This document shows, in pieces, positions 51,371 to 61,411 of a stretch of DNA of 64,000 nucleotides. Where the stretch lies: the NCBI GenBank assembly GCA_017854535.1, contig JAFMHL010000019.1:1-64000 (forward strand). The letters run 5' to 3'. The DNA is from Nitratireductor sp. (lineage in GTDB: Bacteria; Pseudomonadota; Alphaproteobacteria; Rhizobiales; Rhizobiaceae). Position 1 is the stretch's first letter, and each line of letters opens with the position of its first letter. A program made the position numbers and the translations under genes. The notes below the pieces were generated by a model. That model was not told the DNA's origin and ran no database searches. It saw only the letters and a program-made list of their open reading frames with translations.

Positions 51371-53872
51371 CTAGTTCTTACTTACTCTAGGTTTGGCCCG
51401 AGCTGTTGCTTCTGCATTGGCAGGATCCTCCGGCCACAAGTGCTTTGGATAGCGACCGCGCAACTCTCGCCTCACCTCAGCCCAGCTGCCTTTCCAGAAG
51501 CCTGCTATGTCTTCACTGGTTTGAATAGGTCGCATAGCAGGTGATAAAAACTCAAGGGTCAATGGAATTTTTCCATCGAGAAGTCTTGGATGAATTTTCA
51601 TGCCGAAGAACTCTTGCACTTTTGCCTTTAGCACAATCTTATTGTCTTGATAGTGCAATGAATGGGTAGACCCACTTGGTAGGGTAAAACTGGTAGGGGC
51701 CAATTGCGAAAGGCGCTTCGTATTCTCGTATCCCAATTTCAGTGAAAACCCATCCAACAGGTTTTGTGAGCTGATATCGGCATATCCCTTCACCGTAGGG
51801 ATGACAGGCAATAGCCAATTTTCCAAATCTTCCTCTAGTGCTTCATTGGAAAAATCAGGAAACATATCTGGCAATTGCTGGTGCAAAAATACTGCCCGAT
51901 CACGGAATGAAGTGACAGTATTTGAAAATTTCAACTTACCCAGACCATCCCGTTTCAATTGCTCAATCAAACGATTTGGTATGTTATCATCCGACTGTAA
52001 TGGAACAGAAGAAGACGCCAATTCAAGCTCTCCTAAAGACTGAATTTGCCGCGCTCGAAACCGCTCTGAATTAGCATCAAAATTCAATATTCTTTCAGAC
52101 TTGATGTGTTCTCCGTGATGAAACTGTATCTCTTCAGAAGTGATTGCAGCAGCCTGAAGGATGCGCGCAGACGCTGCCGATCCCTGCAACTCACAGGCGA
52201 CGATGTGTTTTTCTTTGGCAAGAGGTGAAAGGCCGTCAAGGCGCGCACGCCTGCCATTGACCAATTTGAACAGAGCTTCACCATGTGCATTGGTGCCCAT
52301 ATATGCAGCTATGCGTTCAGGCCAAGCAAATGAAAGACTTGTCCCAACGGATAATTCCTCCCCTAATTTTCGAGCAGATGGATTGCGCGCAAAACCATCA
52401 GCCATCTTGCGCAATTTGATAGCCCGATCGCTTTTTTCGCGTTTTGCCTGTTCAAAACGCTTTGCAAGATCAATGCTCGTTCCGCCTAATCCGCGCTCTT
52501 CCAATAAAAGAGCGAGGAATGCGGTGTTATTTGCTGAGCCCAGTTTCGAAGCCTCTAAAACCATATGTGCGAGCCGTGGTGGCAGGGGAAAATCACGTAA
52601 GGCTTTTCCTGTTTCAGTGATTTGACCCTGAGCATTCAAAGCGTTTAGCAAAACCAAAAGCTCTCTTGCCTCATTCCAAGACTTTTTTGGGGGTTCATCC
52701 AGCCATTTCATTTGCGAAGGGTCGCTAACCCCCCATCGGGCTAGATCAAGAACCAAACCCGTCAAGTCTGCCTCGAGGATTTGCGGCCTCTCATAATCGG
52801 GCAGTGAGCCTGTTTGCCCCTCATGCCAGAGGCGAATTGCTGTGCCGGGAGCTGTTCGACCCGCTCTACCTGCGCGCTGATCTAACGATGCTTTCGATGC
52901 CTTGATTGTAACCAGTCTTGATAAGCCTGTGGATGGTTCGAAACGTGGGACTCTTGCTAGGCCGCTATCGATGATTACGCTTACGCCATCGATTGTTATA
53001 GACGTTTCTGCTATCGATGTGGCTAACACCACTTTGCGGCTTCCCTTTTCTGGCGGGCTTATGGTTTTGGTTTGTTTTCCCTGATCCAAAGAGCCGTATA
53101 ATTCGCAAATCTGAATGTTTGACGGCAGACCCGTCAAACGCTCTGCCGTTCTGTGAATTTCAGCCTGACCAGGTAAAAAACACAAGATGCTGCCATCATG
53201 TTCTTTTAAAGCATTGCGAACTGCCATTGCCATGGTGTCCTCAATGCGCTCACTTAGATTTTTAGATTGATAGGAAATGCTGACAGGATAACTGCGGCCT
53301 TTACTTTCAACAACGCGCGCCTTGGTTTCACCGCCTAGCAGAGATGAGACTTTGGCCCCGTCCAAAGTAGCCGACATGGGAAGGATGCGGAGATCAGGAT
53401 GCAAAGCTTCCTGCGTATCCAAGGCAAGCGCAAGTGCAAAATCGCTATCAAGATTACGTTCGTGAAACTCATCAAAAAGTACCGCACCAACTCCGGCAAG
53501 TTCGGGGTCGTTCATGATTGTGCGAACAAATACGCCATCGGTCACAATTTCGATGCGTGTGTCTTTGCTGACTTTGGTGTCGAGCCGCATACGATATCCA
53601 ACGGTTTGTCCCGGTTGCTCACCAAAAAGCGACGCCATATGACTGGCAGCAGAACGGGCTGCAAGCCTGCGAGGCTCAAGCATGATAATCTTTTTTCCTG
53701 CCAGCCAAGCTTGATCCAACAAAGCCATTGGAACCCTGCTGGTCTTGCCCGCGCCGGGAGATGCCACTAAGACCGCCGAATTATTGCTGTCCAGTGCTGC
53801 CATTAAATCAGACAACACCTCATCAATTGGCAATGAGGGTAAGTTGCGAGCAAGATAGGATTTGATGGTCAT
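51371..53872 (-). CDS. hrpB: ATP-dependent helicase HrpB
   Basis: An 833-residue DEAH/RHA-type helicase. Motif I is VASPGAGKTSRVPMAL, motif II is VLFDEFHERNLD (DEFH), motif III is PMSATLDG, and motif VI is QRAGRAGRTAPG. The C-terminal region with WPERIAAYMG and the HrpB_C domain sets it apart from HrpA. Its cellular role is not well defined. The gene starts 5 bp after the ynjD-type ATPase gene, and the actS start lies 35 bp after its stop, giving a continuous run of minus-strand genes. Confidence 0.93.
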   Translation of the reverse strand: MTIKSYLARNLPSLPIDEVLSDLMAALDSNNSAVLVASPGAGKTSRVPMALLDQAWLAGKKIIMLEPRRLAARSAASHMASLFGEQPGQTVGYRMRLDTKVSKDTRIEIVTDGVFVRTIMNDPELAGVGAVLFDEFHERNLDSDFALALALDTQEALHPDLRILPMSATLDGAKVSSLLGGETKARVVESKGRSYPVSISYQSKNLSERIEDTMAMAVRNALKEHDGSILCFLPGQAEIHRTAERLTGLPSNIQICELYGSLDQGKQTKTISPPEKGSRKVVLATSIAETSITIDGVSVIIDSGLARVPRFEPSTGLSRLVTIKASKASLDQRAGRAGRTAPGTAIRLWHEGQTGSLPDYERPQILEADLTGLVLDLARWGVSDPSQMKWLDEPPKKSWNEARELLVLLNALNAQGQITETGKALRDFPLPPRLAHMVLEASKLGSANNTAFLALLLEERGLGGTSIDLAKRFEQAKREKSDRAIKLRKMADGFARNPSARKLGEELSVGTSLSFAWPERIAAYMGTNAHGEALFKLVNGRRARLDGLSPLAKEKHIVACELQGSAASARILQAAAITSEEIQFHHGEHIKSERILNFDANSERFRARQIQSLGELELASSSVPLQSDDNIPNRLIEQLKRDGLGKLKFSNTVTSFRDRAVFLHQQLPDMFPDFSNEALEEDLENWLLPVIPTVKGYADISSQNLLDGFSLKLGYENTKRLSQLAPTSFTLPSGSTHSLHYQDNKIVLKAKVQEFFGMKIHPRLLDGKIPLTLEFLSPAMRPIQTSEDIAGFWKGSWAEVRRELRGRYPKHLWPEDPANAEATARAKPRVSKN

Positions 53873-53877
53873 TCTTG

Positions 53878-54552
53878 CTAATCGACCAAACGAATGATTT
53901 GACCGCCGGCTGCCTCAGCATCTTCAGCATCGTGGGTTACAAGGAGAACCGGTAAGTTGCGCTTAGTTGCCTGTGAAAACACAAACTGCCGCATTTGCTG
54001 TCTTAGATCGGCGTCAAGTTTTGAAAACGGTTCATCCAATAGCAAAGCGCGAGGCTCTGCCAAAAGTACTCGCATCAGAGCAATCCGCGATTTTTGCCCT
54101 CCAGACAGCGTTTCTGGATCACGATCACCCAATCCCTCCAGACCAGCATTTTCCAATGCCTGTGTTACTAATTCAAGGCGTTGGGCGTTGTTGCCTGCCG
54201 CAGATTTTGGGATCGCAAAAGCCAGATTTTGATAGACCGACATATGTGGGAATAACAGCGCGTCTTGGAACAAGAGACCCACGCGACGTTTTTCTGGCGC
54301 AAGCGCGATCAGGCTTTCACCCTGAAATGTCACATCTCCGCTGGCTGTAAATGCAGGATCCAAAAACCCTGCAATAAACGCCAGAAGGCTGGACTTTCCG
54401 GATCCAGATGGTCCCATGACTGTCAGAACGTCTCCTGGACCGACATCCTGATTAATTGTCAAAAGCGTCTTACTACCAAGCGCTATCGATACATTGGATA
54501 AACGAAGAGAAGCAGGTTCTGTGCGTGCATTAGTTTGTTCTCTACCCATCAT
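53878..54552 (-). CDS. ynjD: ABC transporter ATP-binding protein, YnjD-type
   Basis: A 224-residue ATPase with Walker A MGPSGSGKSSLLAFIAG, the Q-loop FQDALLFPHMS, signature LSGGQKSRIALMRVLL, Walker B ALLLDEPFSKLD and the switch His in LLVTHDAEDA. The frame stays open upstream to 54873, but that part is a shadow of the permease gene; the ATG at 54552 overlaps the permease stop (ATGA) and has GGAGGGG upstream. It energises the YnjBC-type importer; hrpB follows after 5 bp. Confidence 0.9.
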   Translation of the reverse strand: MMGREQTNARTEPASLRLSNVSIALGSKTLLTINQDVGPGDVLTVMGPSGSGKSSLLAFIAGFLDPAFTASGDVTFQGESLIALAPEKRRVGLLFQDALLFPHMSVYQNLAFAIPKSAAGNNAQRLELVTQALENAGLEGLGDRDPETLSGGQKSRIALMRVLLAEPRALLLDEPFSKLDADLRQQMRQFVFSQATKRNLPVLLVTHDAEDAEAAGGQIIRLVD

Positions 54553-56231
54553 GCCCCTCCCTTCATCCCTTTTCGACCAGCAAAAACAAAAGCTGGAATG
54601 GCCGCCGCACAGACAAACCCTAAAAACGGCAACAACATTTGTAAGAACGCGTAGACGCCAATTACCCTGCGATCTCCTCCCGATGCAAGGGCAACCGCCT
54701 CTGTCGTCAAAGTCGGCCATCTTCCTGCGCCAATTAAAACGGTTGGCAAATACTGGCCGATCGATACCGCAAATCCGATCGCCATTGCCACCAATATGGG
54801 TCGCAATAAAAGAGGCATTCGTATTCGCCAAAATACCCGATTTTCGCCAATGCCCATCGAAGCGGCTGCCCAACTATATCGTTTATCATATGCCCGCCAG
54901 GGATCAGACAATGATAGAAATACATAAGGCAGAACAAATACAAGATGAACGATAACCAATGCGGAAAAACTTGTGTTAATACCGATAGAAAGAAACAGCA
55001 TTTGAAGGCCAAACAGAAAAGCAGGCTGAGGGATGATCAACGGTAAATAGAGCAATTGCAAAGAGCGATAGCCGCCGGTTTTCCCTGTGCGGGCCTCACG
55101 CTCCAAGCAAGCCAAAGCGATTGCAATTGCTATAAGCGTTGATATCAAACCCAAGATCAATGTGACCCTGAATGGCGTGCCAACAGCGGCCAATTGTCGT
55201 TGCCAGTGGTACAGTGTAAAGCCGCGCGGCAATGCATCTGGAAAACTCCAATAGGCTGCAAACGACCAAATTCCCAAAATGGTCATGCCAATGAAAATCA
55301 TCAGAGCAGTCAACATCAATGAGAAGCCTGAGAGGTATCTGGCCAGTTTGTCTTTTTGAACCCGCGCGCCTTTGGACACTCGGTTTTCGAACAATATTTT
55401 CACTAGCCGCTCAGCGCCAAGCCATACCAACAGCGCAAAACCAGTGAGCAGAAATTGAACAATAGCGCCAGCGGATGCCTGAAAACGAAACGTCAAATCA
55501 GGATCATTTAGCCAGCCAATCAAACGAACTGCCAAAGGTTCTGGGTTGGTGGGGCCGAGAATAAGAGCAACATCGACGACCGATGACGCATAGGCAATCA
55601 CAGCAAATACGGCCAAACGAACCTGGCGATATATCAGCGGCCAAGATGTAAAGAGAAAGCCAGCCATACGGCCATACCCAAGACTTGTTGCAACTTTCGA
55701 ATGTTCGACGCTCCGCACCTGTCCCATCGCCGCCAGACAAACCAGAAACAAGAATGGTATCTCTTTAATGACTAGGCCTGCCATCATGGTAAGGCCCATA
55801 GGATCATTGATAATTTGCCAGTCAGGCGGACGGGTGAACCCTGTCAATTCTGGCGAAATCAAACGCATGATCCACCCGGATGGCGCGATCATGAATGCCA
55901 GCCCGAATGCTACGGCTGCATGGGGAATGGACAGCAATGGTGAAACGAGATGCTGAACCCGAATGAATAATTTGGTTCCGGACCATGCTGCGAAAAACAG
56001 CATGACAAGGCACAGAGAAATTCCGGTTGTCACCAACCCGGTTGCCAAACTCAAAGATATTGAGATCCAAATTCCAGGCTCTGCAAAAAATGAGGCAAAG
56101 TGAATTAGAGTTACGTGATGCCCACCAAGTGCTGGGAAATAACCAAAGGCTGGCAATAATGTCGCCAGCAGGCCGCAAAAAATTGGACCTGCAAGAACGA
56201 GAACTGCAAAGGGCGGGGCAAAACGTAACAT
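54549..56231 (-). CDS. ynjC: ABC transporter permease, fused double domain (YnjC-type)
   Basis: A 560-residue inner-membrane protein made of two ThiP-like permease halves (about residues 1-270 and 300-555), each with the EAA-like cytoplasmic loop: SKVATSLGYGRMAGFLFTSW in the first and YSWAAASMGIGENRVFWRI in the second. ATG at 56231 is chosen; GTG and TTG starts upstream are possible and no clear ribosome site decides. Together with the solute-binding protein encoded upstream and the ATPase downstream it forms a YnjBCD-type importer of unknown substrate. Confidence 0.88.
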   Translation of the reverse strand: MLRFAPPFAVLVLAGPIFCGLLATLLPAFGYFPALGGHHVTLIHFASFFAEPGIWISISLSLATGLVTTGISLCLVMLFFAAWSGTKLFIRVQHLVSPLLSIPHAAVAFGLAFMIAPSGWIMRLISPELTGFTRPPDWQIINDPMGLTMMAGLVIKEIPFLFLVCLAAMGQVRSVEHSKVATSLGYGRMAGFLFTSWPLIYRQVRLAVFAVIAYASSVVDVALILGPTNPEPLAVRLIGWLNDPDLTFRFQASAGAIVQFLLTGFALLVWLGAERLVKILFENRVSKGARVQKDKLARYLSGFSLMLTALMIFIGMTILGIWSFAAYWSFPDALPRGFTLYHWQRQLAAVGTPFRVTLILGLISTLIAIAIALACLEREARTGKTGGYRSLQLLYLPLIIPQPAFLFGLQMLFLSIGINTSFSALVIVHLVFVLPYVFLSLSDPWRAYDKRYSWAAASMGIGENRVFWRIRMPLLLRPILVAMAIGFAVSIGQYLPTVLIGAGRWPTLTTEAVALASGGDRRVIGVYAFLQMLLPFLGFVCAAAIPAFVFAGRKGMKGGA

Positions 56232-56364
56232 GGGCACCACTTTGGCAGGACACAAATCCAAAGCCAAGACAAAGGTTTATGCATGCCGTTCCCTTCAACC
56301 TATTGGTCAAAGTAAGTTGAATGACGCTGCTTTAACGAAAAGCGGGTTAACCAAAAACCAGATC

Positions 56365-57573
56365 TTAATTGGCCACTCCGTATCGGCGTGTCCATTCTTT
56401 CTCAAGACGCTCCATCCAACTTGCATGAGGCTCGTTAAAGCTCGGACCTAATTCTGAAGGTTTCAAAGTGGCTATGCCAAGATCTAAGCTATCGAATTGA
56501 TCCTGCATATCCTGTGTGAGGCTTGTGGTGTCCAACACTGTTGGATCACCCCAAATTTGCGGATCCTGTTTGCGCAGCTGAGCCTCAGGGGAAATCAGGA
56601 AGTTTGCAAATACCAATGCTCCTTCCTTAGCTGCAGCGTTGTAAGGAATAGCCACAAAATGCGTATTGCCTAGAGTTCCGCCAGAAAACACAAAGGAACG
56701 CACCGTGTCCGGCAATTCGTTATTCGCAATGGCATTGGATGCTTCTGCAGGTGAGAACGCAAACGCTATGTCAACTTCATTGTCCGCCAAAAGCTGACGA
56801 TGAGCTTCTTTGTTTTTAGGGAACGTTGCACCGCTGCGCCAAAGATTTTTATGCATGGTATCAAGCGCGGCAAAGAACGGCTCAACCGTCTTCTCAAAGC
56901 TTGCTTCATCTACAGGCTTTTGCAGCATCTCTTTATCGGCGACTGTTTCGATCAAGGCTTGCTTCAAAAAAGATGATCCAACAAAATCTGGCGGCGAAGG
57001 GTAGGTGAAGCGTCCTGGATTTTTTACGGTCCAAGCCACGAGCTCTGCAAATGAATCAGGCATTTCAATATTACGTGCCGTATCATGGAAGAACACCATT
57101 TTAGCCATGCCCCAAGGAGATTCTTGTCCATCGGTTGGCTCTGTAAAATCTGTCAGGATGGTTGGCTTATTCTTCCAATCGACAAATTGCCAATTCGGCA
57201 GTTTTTGAGCCCAGCCTGCCTCTAACAACAGACCCTGTTTTTTCATGTTGACGAAATTTTCGCCATTTATCCAGATGAGATCGATCTCACCGCCTTCATT
57301 AACGCCAGCAGCTTTTGCCGCCACCACTGCTGAAACTGCATTCGCCGTATCATCAAGTTTCGTGTGATTGACGGTTACGCCGTATTTTTCTTGAACTTGA
57401 TCTGCTGCCCAACGAATGTAGTCATTGATGTTTTGAGCGCCGCCCCAAGCGTTGAAATAGACGGTTTGCCCGCGAGCAGCCTCTTCAACTGATTTCCAAT
57501 TAGAGACATCTACCGCAAAGGCTTGAGATGTAAGAAGAGTGGATAACGCCAATCCGGCGAGAATGTGTTTCAT
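56365..57573 (-). CDS. ynjB: ABC transporter substrate-binding protein, YnjB-type
   Basis: A 402-residue periplasmic binding protein with a signal peptide (ILAGLALSTLLTSQAFA) and the family landmarks VYFNAWGGAQNINDYIRW, IDLIWINGENFVNMKKQG, ESPWGMAKMVFFHD and FTYPSPPDFVGSSFLKQAL. These are typical of YnjB proteins, grouped with thiamine/iron-type binding proteins, but the ligand is unknown. The permease gene follows after about 130 bp. No Fur or thiamine (THI-box) element was recognised upstream. Confidence 0.9.
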   Translation of the reverse strand: MKHILAGLALSTLLTSQAFAVDVSNWKSVEEAARGQTVYFNAWGGAQNINDYIRWAADQVQEKYGVTVNHTKLDDTANAVSAVVAAKAAGVNEGGEIDLIWINGENFVNMKKQGLLLEAGWAQKLPNWQFVDWKNKPTILTDFTEPTDGQESPWGMAKMVFFHDTARNIEMPDSFAELVAWTVKNPGRFTYPSPPDFVGSSFLKQALIETVADKEMLQKPVDEASFEKTVEPFFAALDTMHKNLWRSGATFPKNKEAHRQLLADNEVDIAFAFSPAEASNAIANNELPDTVRSFVFSGGTLGNTHFVAIPYNAAAKEGALVFANFLISPEAQLRKQDPQIWGDPTVLDTTSLTQDMQDQFDSLDLGIATLKPSELGPSFNEPHASWMERLEKEWTRRYGVAN

Positions 57574-57710
57574 AGTTTACTCCCAGCAAGGCGCATGAAT
57601 GCACCAACGTGAATTTTTCGGTAGAATAAGCTTATAGGCATAAGCAGGGCAGCACAAAACACACAAATGTGAATTGGCTACCTGCGCCGATGCAAACACT
57701 TGCGATATTT

Positions 57711-58706
57711 TTACTTCGTCATATCGACTGAAACACGCCCACGCACTTTTCCATCAACAATATTCGTTGCAGTTTCAATGATATTATCAAACCCGATAAC
57801 CGTTGTGATGGCTTCAAGTTTTTTCAAGTCCAGATCCTTTGCAATTCGGCCCCAAGCTTCAATACGTTTTTCCTTTGGCTGCATGACGGAATCGACGCCC
57901 AATAATGAAACGCCACGAAGAATAAACGGCATGACGGTCATAGGCAGATCAAAGCCTTGAGCCAAACCGCAGGCTGCAACAGCACCGCCATAATTGGTTT
58001 GCGCAATAATATTTGCCAATGTGTGGCTACCTACAGCATCAACGCCGCCTGCCCATCTTTCTTTACCCATGGGTCTACCTGGTTCTGAAAGCTCTTTGCG
58101 GTCTATAATTTCGCTGGCCCCAAGGGAAGTAAGAAACTCACTCTCCTCAGGACGGCCAGTTGAAGCAATAACATGGTATCCTAGCTTCGATAAGATAGCG
58201 ATTGCTACTGAGCCAACACCGCCATTAGCGCCCGTTACCACGATAGGCCCAGTTGATGGTTCAATCCCTGCATCTTCCAACGCCATCACACAAAGCATTG
58301 CGGTATAGCCAGCAGTTCCAACGCCCATGGCCTGAATTGGCGTCAAGCCTTTTGGCATTGGGATTAACCAATTCGCAGACAGGCGGGCTTTTTGTGCATA
58401 GGCTCCCCAATGGGTCTCGCCTACGCCAAAACCGTTCAACAATACTTTATCGCCTTTTGAAAAAGCGGGGCTGTCAGATTTTGAAACAGTGCCGACCAGG
58501 TCGATACCGGGAACCATTGGCCAATGGCGCACAACGGGACTCTTACCAGTAATAGCAAGACCATCTTTGTAGTTCACCGTGGTTGCTTCCACATCAACGG
58601 TCACATCACCTTCCATAAGATCAGCTTCTGTCAATTGCACCACATCGACGCTCTGCTTTTTTTCTTCATCGCGCGAAACTAAGATCGCCTTGAAAGTATC
58701 CGTCAT
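57711..58706 (-). CDS. acuI: AcuI/YhdH-type acrylyl-CoA reductase family oxidoreductase
   Basis: A 331-residue zinc-independent medium-chain dehydrogenase of the AcuI/YhdH group. Landmarks are TTVNYKDGLAITGKSPVVR, PGIDLVGTV, NGFGVGETHWGAYAQKARL, the NADPH-binding TGANGGVGSVAIAIL, and GLAQGFDLPMTVMPFILRG. AcuI reduces acryloyl-CoA to propionyl-CoA in DMSP and 3-hydroxypropionate metabolism; other members have broad quinone/enone activity. No dddD/dddL or prp genes are nearby, so the physiological substrate is not certain. Confidence 0.86.
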   Translation of the reverse strand: MTDTFKAILVSRDEEKKQSVDVVQLTEADLMEGDVTVDVEATTVNYKDGLAITGKSPVVRHWPMVPGIDLVGTVSKSDSPAFSKGDKVLLNGFGVGETHWGAYAQKARLSANWLIPMPKGLTPIQAMGVGTAGYTAMLCVMALEDAGIEPSTGPIVVTGANGGVGSVAIAILSKLGYHVIASTGRPEESEFLTSLGASEIIDRKELSEPGRPMGKERWAGGVDAVGSHTLANIIAQTNYGGAVAACGLAQGFDLPMTVMPFILRGVSLLGVDSVMQPKEKRIEAWGRIAKDLDLKKLEAITTVIGFDNIIETATNIVDGKVRGRVSVDMTK

Positions 58707-58739
58707 ATCAATTTCCTGTTTTTTGTTTCACAATTCAAA

Positions 58740-59213
58740 TTACGTGGTTTTTCGTGATTTATAAATATACAGCACTTCGTCCAATACAATACAGGCCGCA
58801 CCAATGGTAATGAAACTATCTGCCAAATTGAAAATGGCAAATGACCAAGTTTGTGTGTGGACCATGATAAAATCCACAACATGCCCGAGGAAAACCCTGT
58901 CTACCAAATTGCCGATAGCGCCGCCGAAAACCAAAGCGAAGCCTGTTTGAGACAACCATCTTGATTTTGGTGTTTCACGCCAGAGCCAAAGAACGAACAC
59001 AATAATCAACACGGTAATAGCAACCAATACCCAATCATTGAGAAAAGACAAAAATGAAAAGGCAATCCCCTCATTCCAGGTTCTGAACCAAGATAGGAAT
59101 GGCATTACAGGCACAGGCTCTTGAAATGGAAGGCTGGTTTCCACCCAATTCTTGACCGACAAATCTGCTCCGATTGCCAAAGCTGCAATAAGCCCTGATG
59201 TCCGTTTTCTCAT
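58740..59213 (-). CDS. lspA: Lipoprotein signal peptidase (SPase II)
   Basis: A 157-residue inner-membrane aspartyl protease that removes signal peptides from diacylglyceryl-prolipoproteins. The two catalytic Asp motifs are GGAIGNLVDRVFLGHVVDFI and AIFNLADSFITIG, and four membrane segments are visible. The ATG overlaps the stop of the upstream RNA methyltransferase gene (ATGA). In related genomes lspA is also paired with a SpoU-type methyltransferase. Confidence 0.95.
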   Translation of the reverse strand: MRKRTSGLIAALAIGADLSVKNWVETSLPFQEPVPVMPFLSWFRTWNEGIAFSFLSFLNDWVLVAITVLIIVFVLWLWRETPKSRWLSQTGFALVFGGAIGNLVDRVFLGHVVDFIMVHTQTWSFAIFNLADSFITIGAACIVLDEVLYIYKSRKTT

Positions 59214-60100
59214 ATTTTCTCCGAAACACCGTCAAACGTATTGCCGCTGGAATGAGCTGCCATGTTTAGCGAATCTCTCTTAATTTCAAATAGCATAACA
59301 CCTGTGGCAATTGCCAAATTTAGTGAGTCCGCTTCGCCAGACATGGGAATGATAACGACATCATCACAACATTTTGCCAATGCATCGGTAAGTCCTTGTT
59401 GCTCATTACCCATCAGTAAAAGAGTAGGAGAACTGCTCCACTCGATTGAGCGATAATCAACGGCTCCAGCCAAATGCGTTCCAACTACACGGCCTTTATA
59501 GGTTTTCCGCCAGTCAAGAAACTCGTCTTCGCTCATACGTGCCAGCGGAACATGGAAAATGGAGCCCATTGTTGCCCTTGTGGCTTCCAGAGAAAAAGGA
59601 TCGGTCGTGTCACCAATTAGCAAAACACCCTTTACTCCGACAGCATCACAGGTACGCAAAATGGTACCCAGATTTCCAGGATCTCTTACGCGGTCCAAAG
59701 CCAGCAATACATCGCCATTTTTTACCGCAAGTTCTTGAATGTGATCACAGCTACGCCAGTTTTGATGAAAAACACCGATGACCGTTTGCGGATTATCGCG
59801 CTTTGAAATCGCCGCCAATACTTTATCATTTACTTCGAGAATATCAGCTGAAACTGCATTGCATTTGGCGGCCAAATCCTGAAGAGGCAAATTACTGATC
59901 ATTGATTTATTGTAGATCAGCGTTTCTATTTTCCAGCCGCTATTTAATGCATCGGTGACAAGTTTCATGCCCTCAGCCAAAAACAACCCGCTGGCGTCAC
60001 GGTTCTTTTTTTGAGAAAGTGCTTTAATATCCTTGATGATTGGATTGGATGTTGAGGTAACTTCTTTGACCCGGCCACCGCCGTTCGAGCTCTCCATCAT
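59210..60100 (-). CDS. TrmH/SpoU-family RNA 2'-O-methyltransferase
   Basis: A 296-residue SPOUT methyltransferase. The N-terminal substrate-binding domain carries SNPIIKDIKALSQKKNRDAS and LFLAEGMKLV. The catalytic SPOUT knot has LALDRVRDPGNLGTILRTCDA, LLLMGNEQQGLTDALAK and VIIPMSGEADSLNLAIATGV. Members methylate ribose in 23S rRNA or tRNA; the exact site is not known. The start overlaps the stop of the preceding methyltransferase gene (ATGA), and lspA overlaps its own stop. Confidence 0.9.
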   Translation of the reverse strand: MMESSNGGGRVKEVTSTSNPIIKDIKALSQKKNRDASGLFLAEGMKLVTDALNSGWKIETLIYNKSMISNLPLQDLAAKCNAVSADILEVNDKVLAAISKRDNPQTVIGVFHQNWRSCDHIQELAVKNGDVLLALDRVRDPGNLGTILRTCDAVGVKGVLLIGDTTDPFSLEATRATMGSIFHVPLARMSEDEFLDWRKTYKGRVVGTHLAGAVDYRSIEWSSSPTLLLMGNEQQGLTDALAKCCDDVVIIPMSGEADSLNLAIATGVMLFEIKRDSLNMAAHSSGNTFDGVSEKI

Positions 60101-61140
60101 TCAGCTACCCATCTTGAAAACATCGAGGTGGAAAGACGACGGTCAGAATTTTCAGTTTTGATGGTCAACTCGCCAGACTCAAGCATGCCGCCCAAATCAC
60201 CATACACTTCCTGCATCAATTCGTGGATCGAAAGGAACGAGGCTCTGATCGTGTATGCCGTCAAAATGGTAAAAAGTGGCTTTGGCGATACTAATTCGCG
60301 GCAAAGATCGACCATATAAGGCAGATGCTCAAACATTTGCCAGACTTCACCTTTTGGACCGCGCCCGAATGCAGGGGGGTCCAGCAATATCCCATCATAG
60401 GTATTGCCTCGGCGGACTTCGCGCTCGCAAAACTTCACGGCATCTTCACATATCCAGCGGATGGGTTTGTTTTCAAGACCCGCTATTTCCTGATTTTCTC
60501 GTGCCCAACCTATCGCTTTCTTGGAGGCGTCCACATGAGTTACGTAAGCGCCAGCGCGGGCAGCGACCAGGGAGGCAACACCCGTATAGCCAAACAGATT
60601 GAGAACTTTGGGCGGTTCATTGCCTGTCGCTTTCTTCAAACTATCTGCCATGAACTGCCAATGGGCGGCTTGTTCTGGAAACACGCCTGTGTGGCGAAAA
60701 GAAGTAAAGCGCCCATGAAATGGCATTCCCTTCCAGGCCATTGGAAAGGTTTCCTCCAACTGTTTTTTCGGAAATTGCCACCGCCCCAATCCTTCTTCAT
60801 CTGTGTCGCCGGTAAAAATAGCATCGACGTTCAACCAATCATTAGTGGATAGGCTTTTTTGCCAAAATGCTTGTGCTTCAGGGCGGATAATTCGTAATTT
60901 TCCATAACGCTCGAGCTTTTGACCCTCGCCAGAATCCAGCAAAGCATAGTCAGCATCAGGTAAAGTCTCGAGAAGCGTACCTGTTTTTTCAGAAATTCGT
61001 TTGGAGGCTGGTTTTCTTCTTGGTGGCTTGGATTGTATCGAAGCCATTTGGGCTGGGCCTGATTGTGCCTTGCCCTTGCGGTTTTCTGTCCGATTTTGCT
61101 CCGGAGCTGGTGATCTAACGGGTTTTTTATTTCTTGCCAT
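60097..61140 (-). CDS. Class I SAM-dependent rRNA methyltransferase (RlmI/RlmK-like)
   Basis: A 347-residue methyltransferase. After a basic, disordered N-terminus (about 50 residues), the core contains VLNLFGYTGVASLVAARAG (motif I), THVDASKKAIGWARENQE, and the catalytic-type segment ILLDPPAFGRGPKGEVW (DPPxF) found in 23S rRNA guanine/cytosine methyltransferases of the RlmI/RlmKL group. No PUA or THUMP domain is apparent. It heads the operon with the SpoU-type gene and lspA. Confidence 0.87.
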   Translation of the reverse strand: MARNKKPVRSPAPEQNRTENRKGKAQSGPAQMASIQSKPPRRKPASKRISEKTGTLLETLPDADYALLDSGEGQKLERYGKLRIIRPEAQAFWQKSLSTNDWLNVDAIFTGDTDEEGLGRWQFPKKQLEETFPMAWKGMPFHGRFTSFRHTGVFPEQAAHWQFMADSLKKATGNEPPKVLNLFGYTGVASLVAARAGAYVTHVDASKKAIGWARENQEIAGLENKPIRWICEDAVKFCEREVRRGNTYDGILLDPPAFGRGPKGEVWQMFEHLPYMVDLCRELVSPKPLFTILTAYTIRASFLSIHELMQEVYGDLGGMLESGELTIKTENSDRRLSTSMFSRWVAE

Positions 61141-61411
61141 TATTTTTCATTCAGCCAGTTGCTTGGCGACTTTGGTAGGATTATAGTCGCTTCTGATTTC
61201 GCGCTTTACCACCTGATTTTGTCTCTATGGGAGAGGCTTACCCGAATTTTCAGCCCGTTGGAACACCTTACTTATCGCCTAAATAGAATTAGGCGGCTTC
61301 GGGCAATTAATGGGGCGATTTTAATTGAACATTCACTGGGCGGTATGACTTGAGAATTCCTCTTACCCAAAGTAAGCTCAACCCTATCAACAACGATCCG
61401 GGAGAATGCAA

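Noticed and set aside
54553-54873. N-terminal extension of the YnjD-type ATPase (frame open to 54873)
   Set aside because: It runs through the permease gene in another frame, is Cys/Gly/Arg-rich nonsense, and the ATG at 54552 has a good ribosome site and the usual ATGA overlap.
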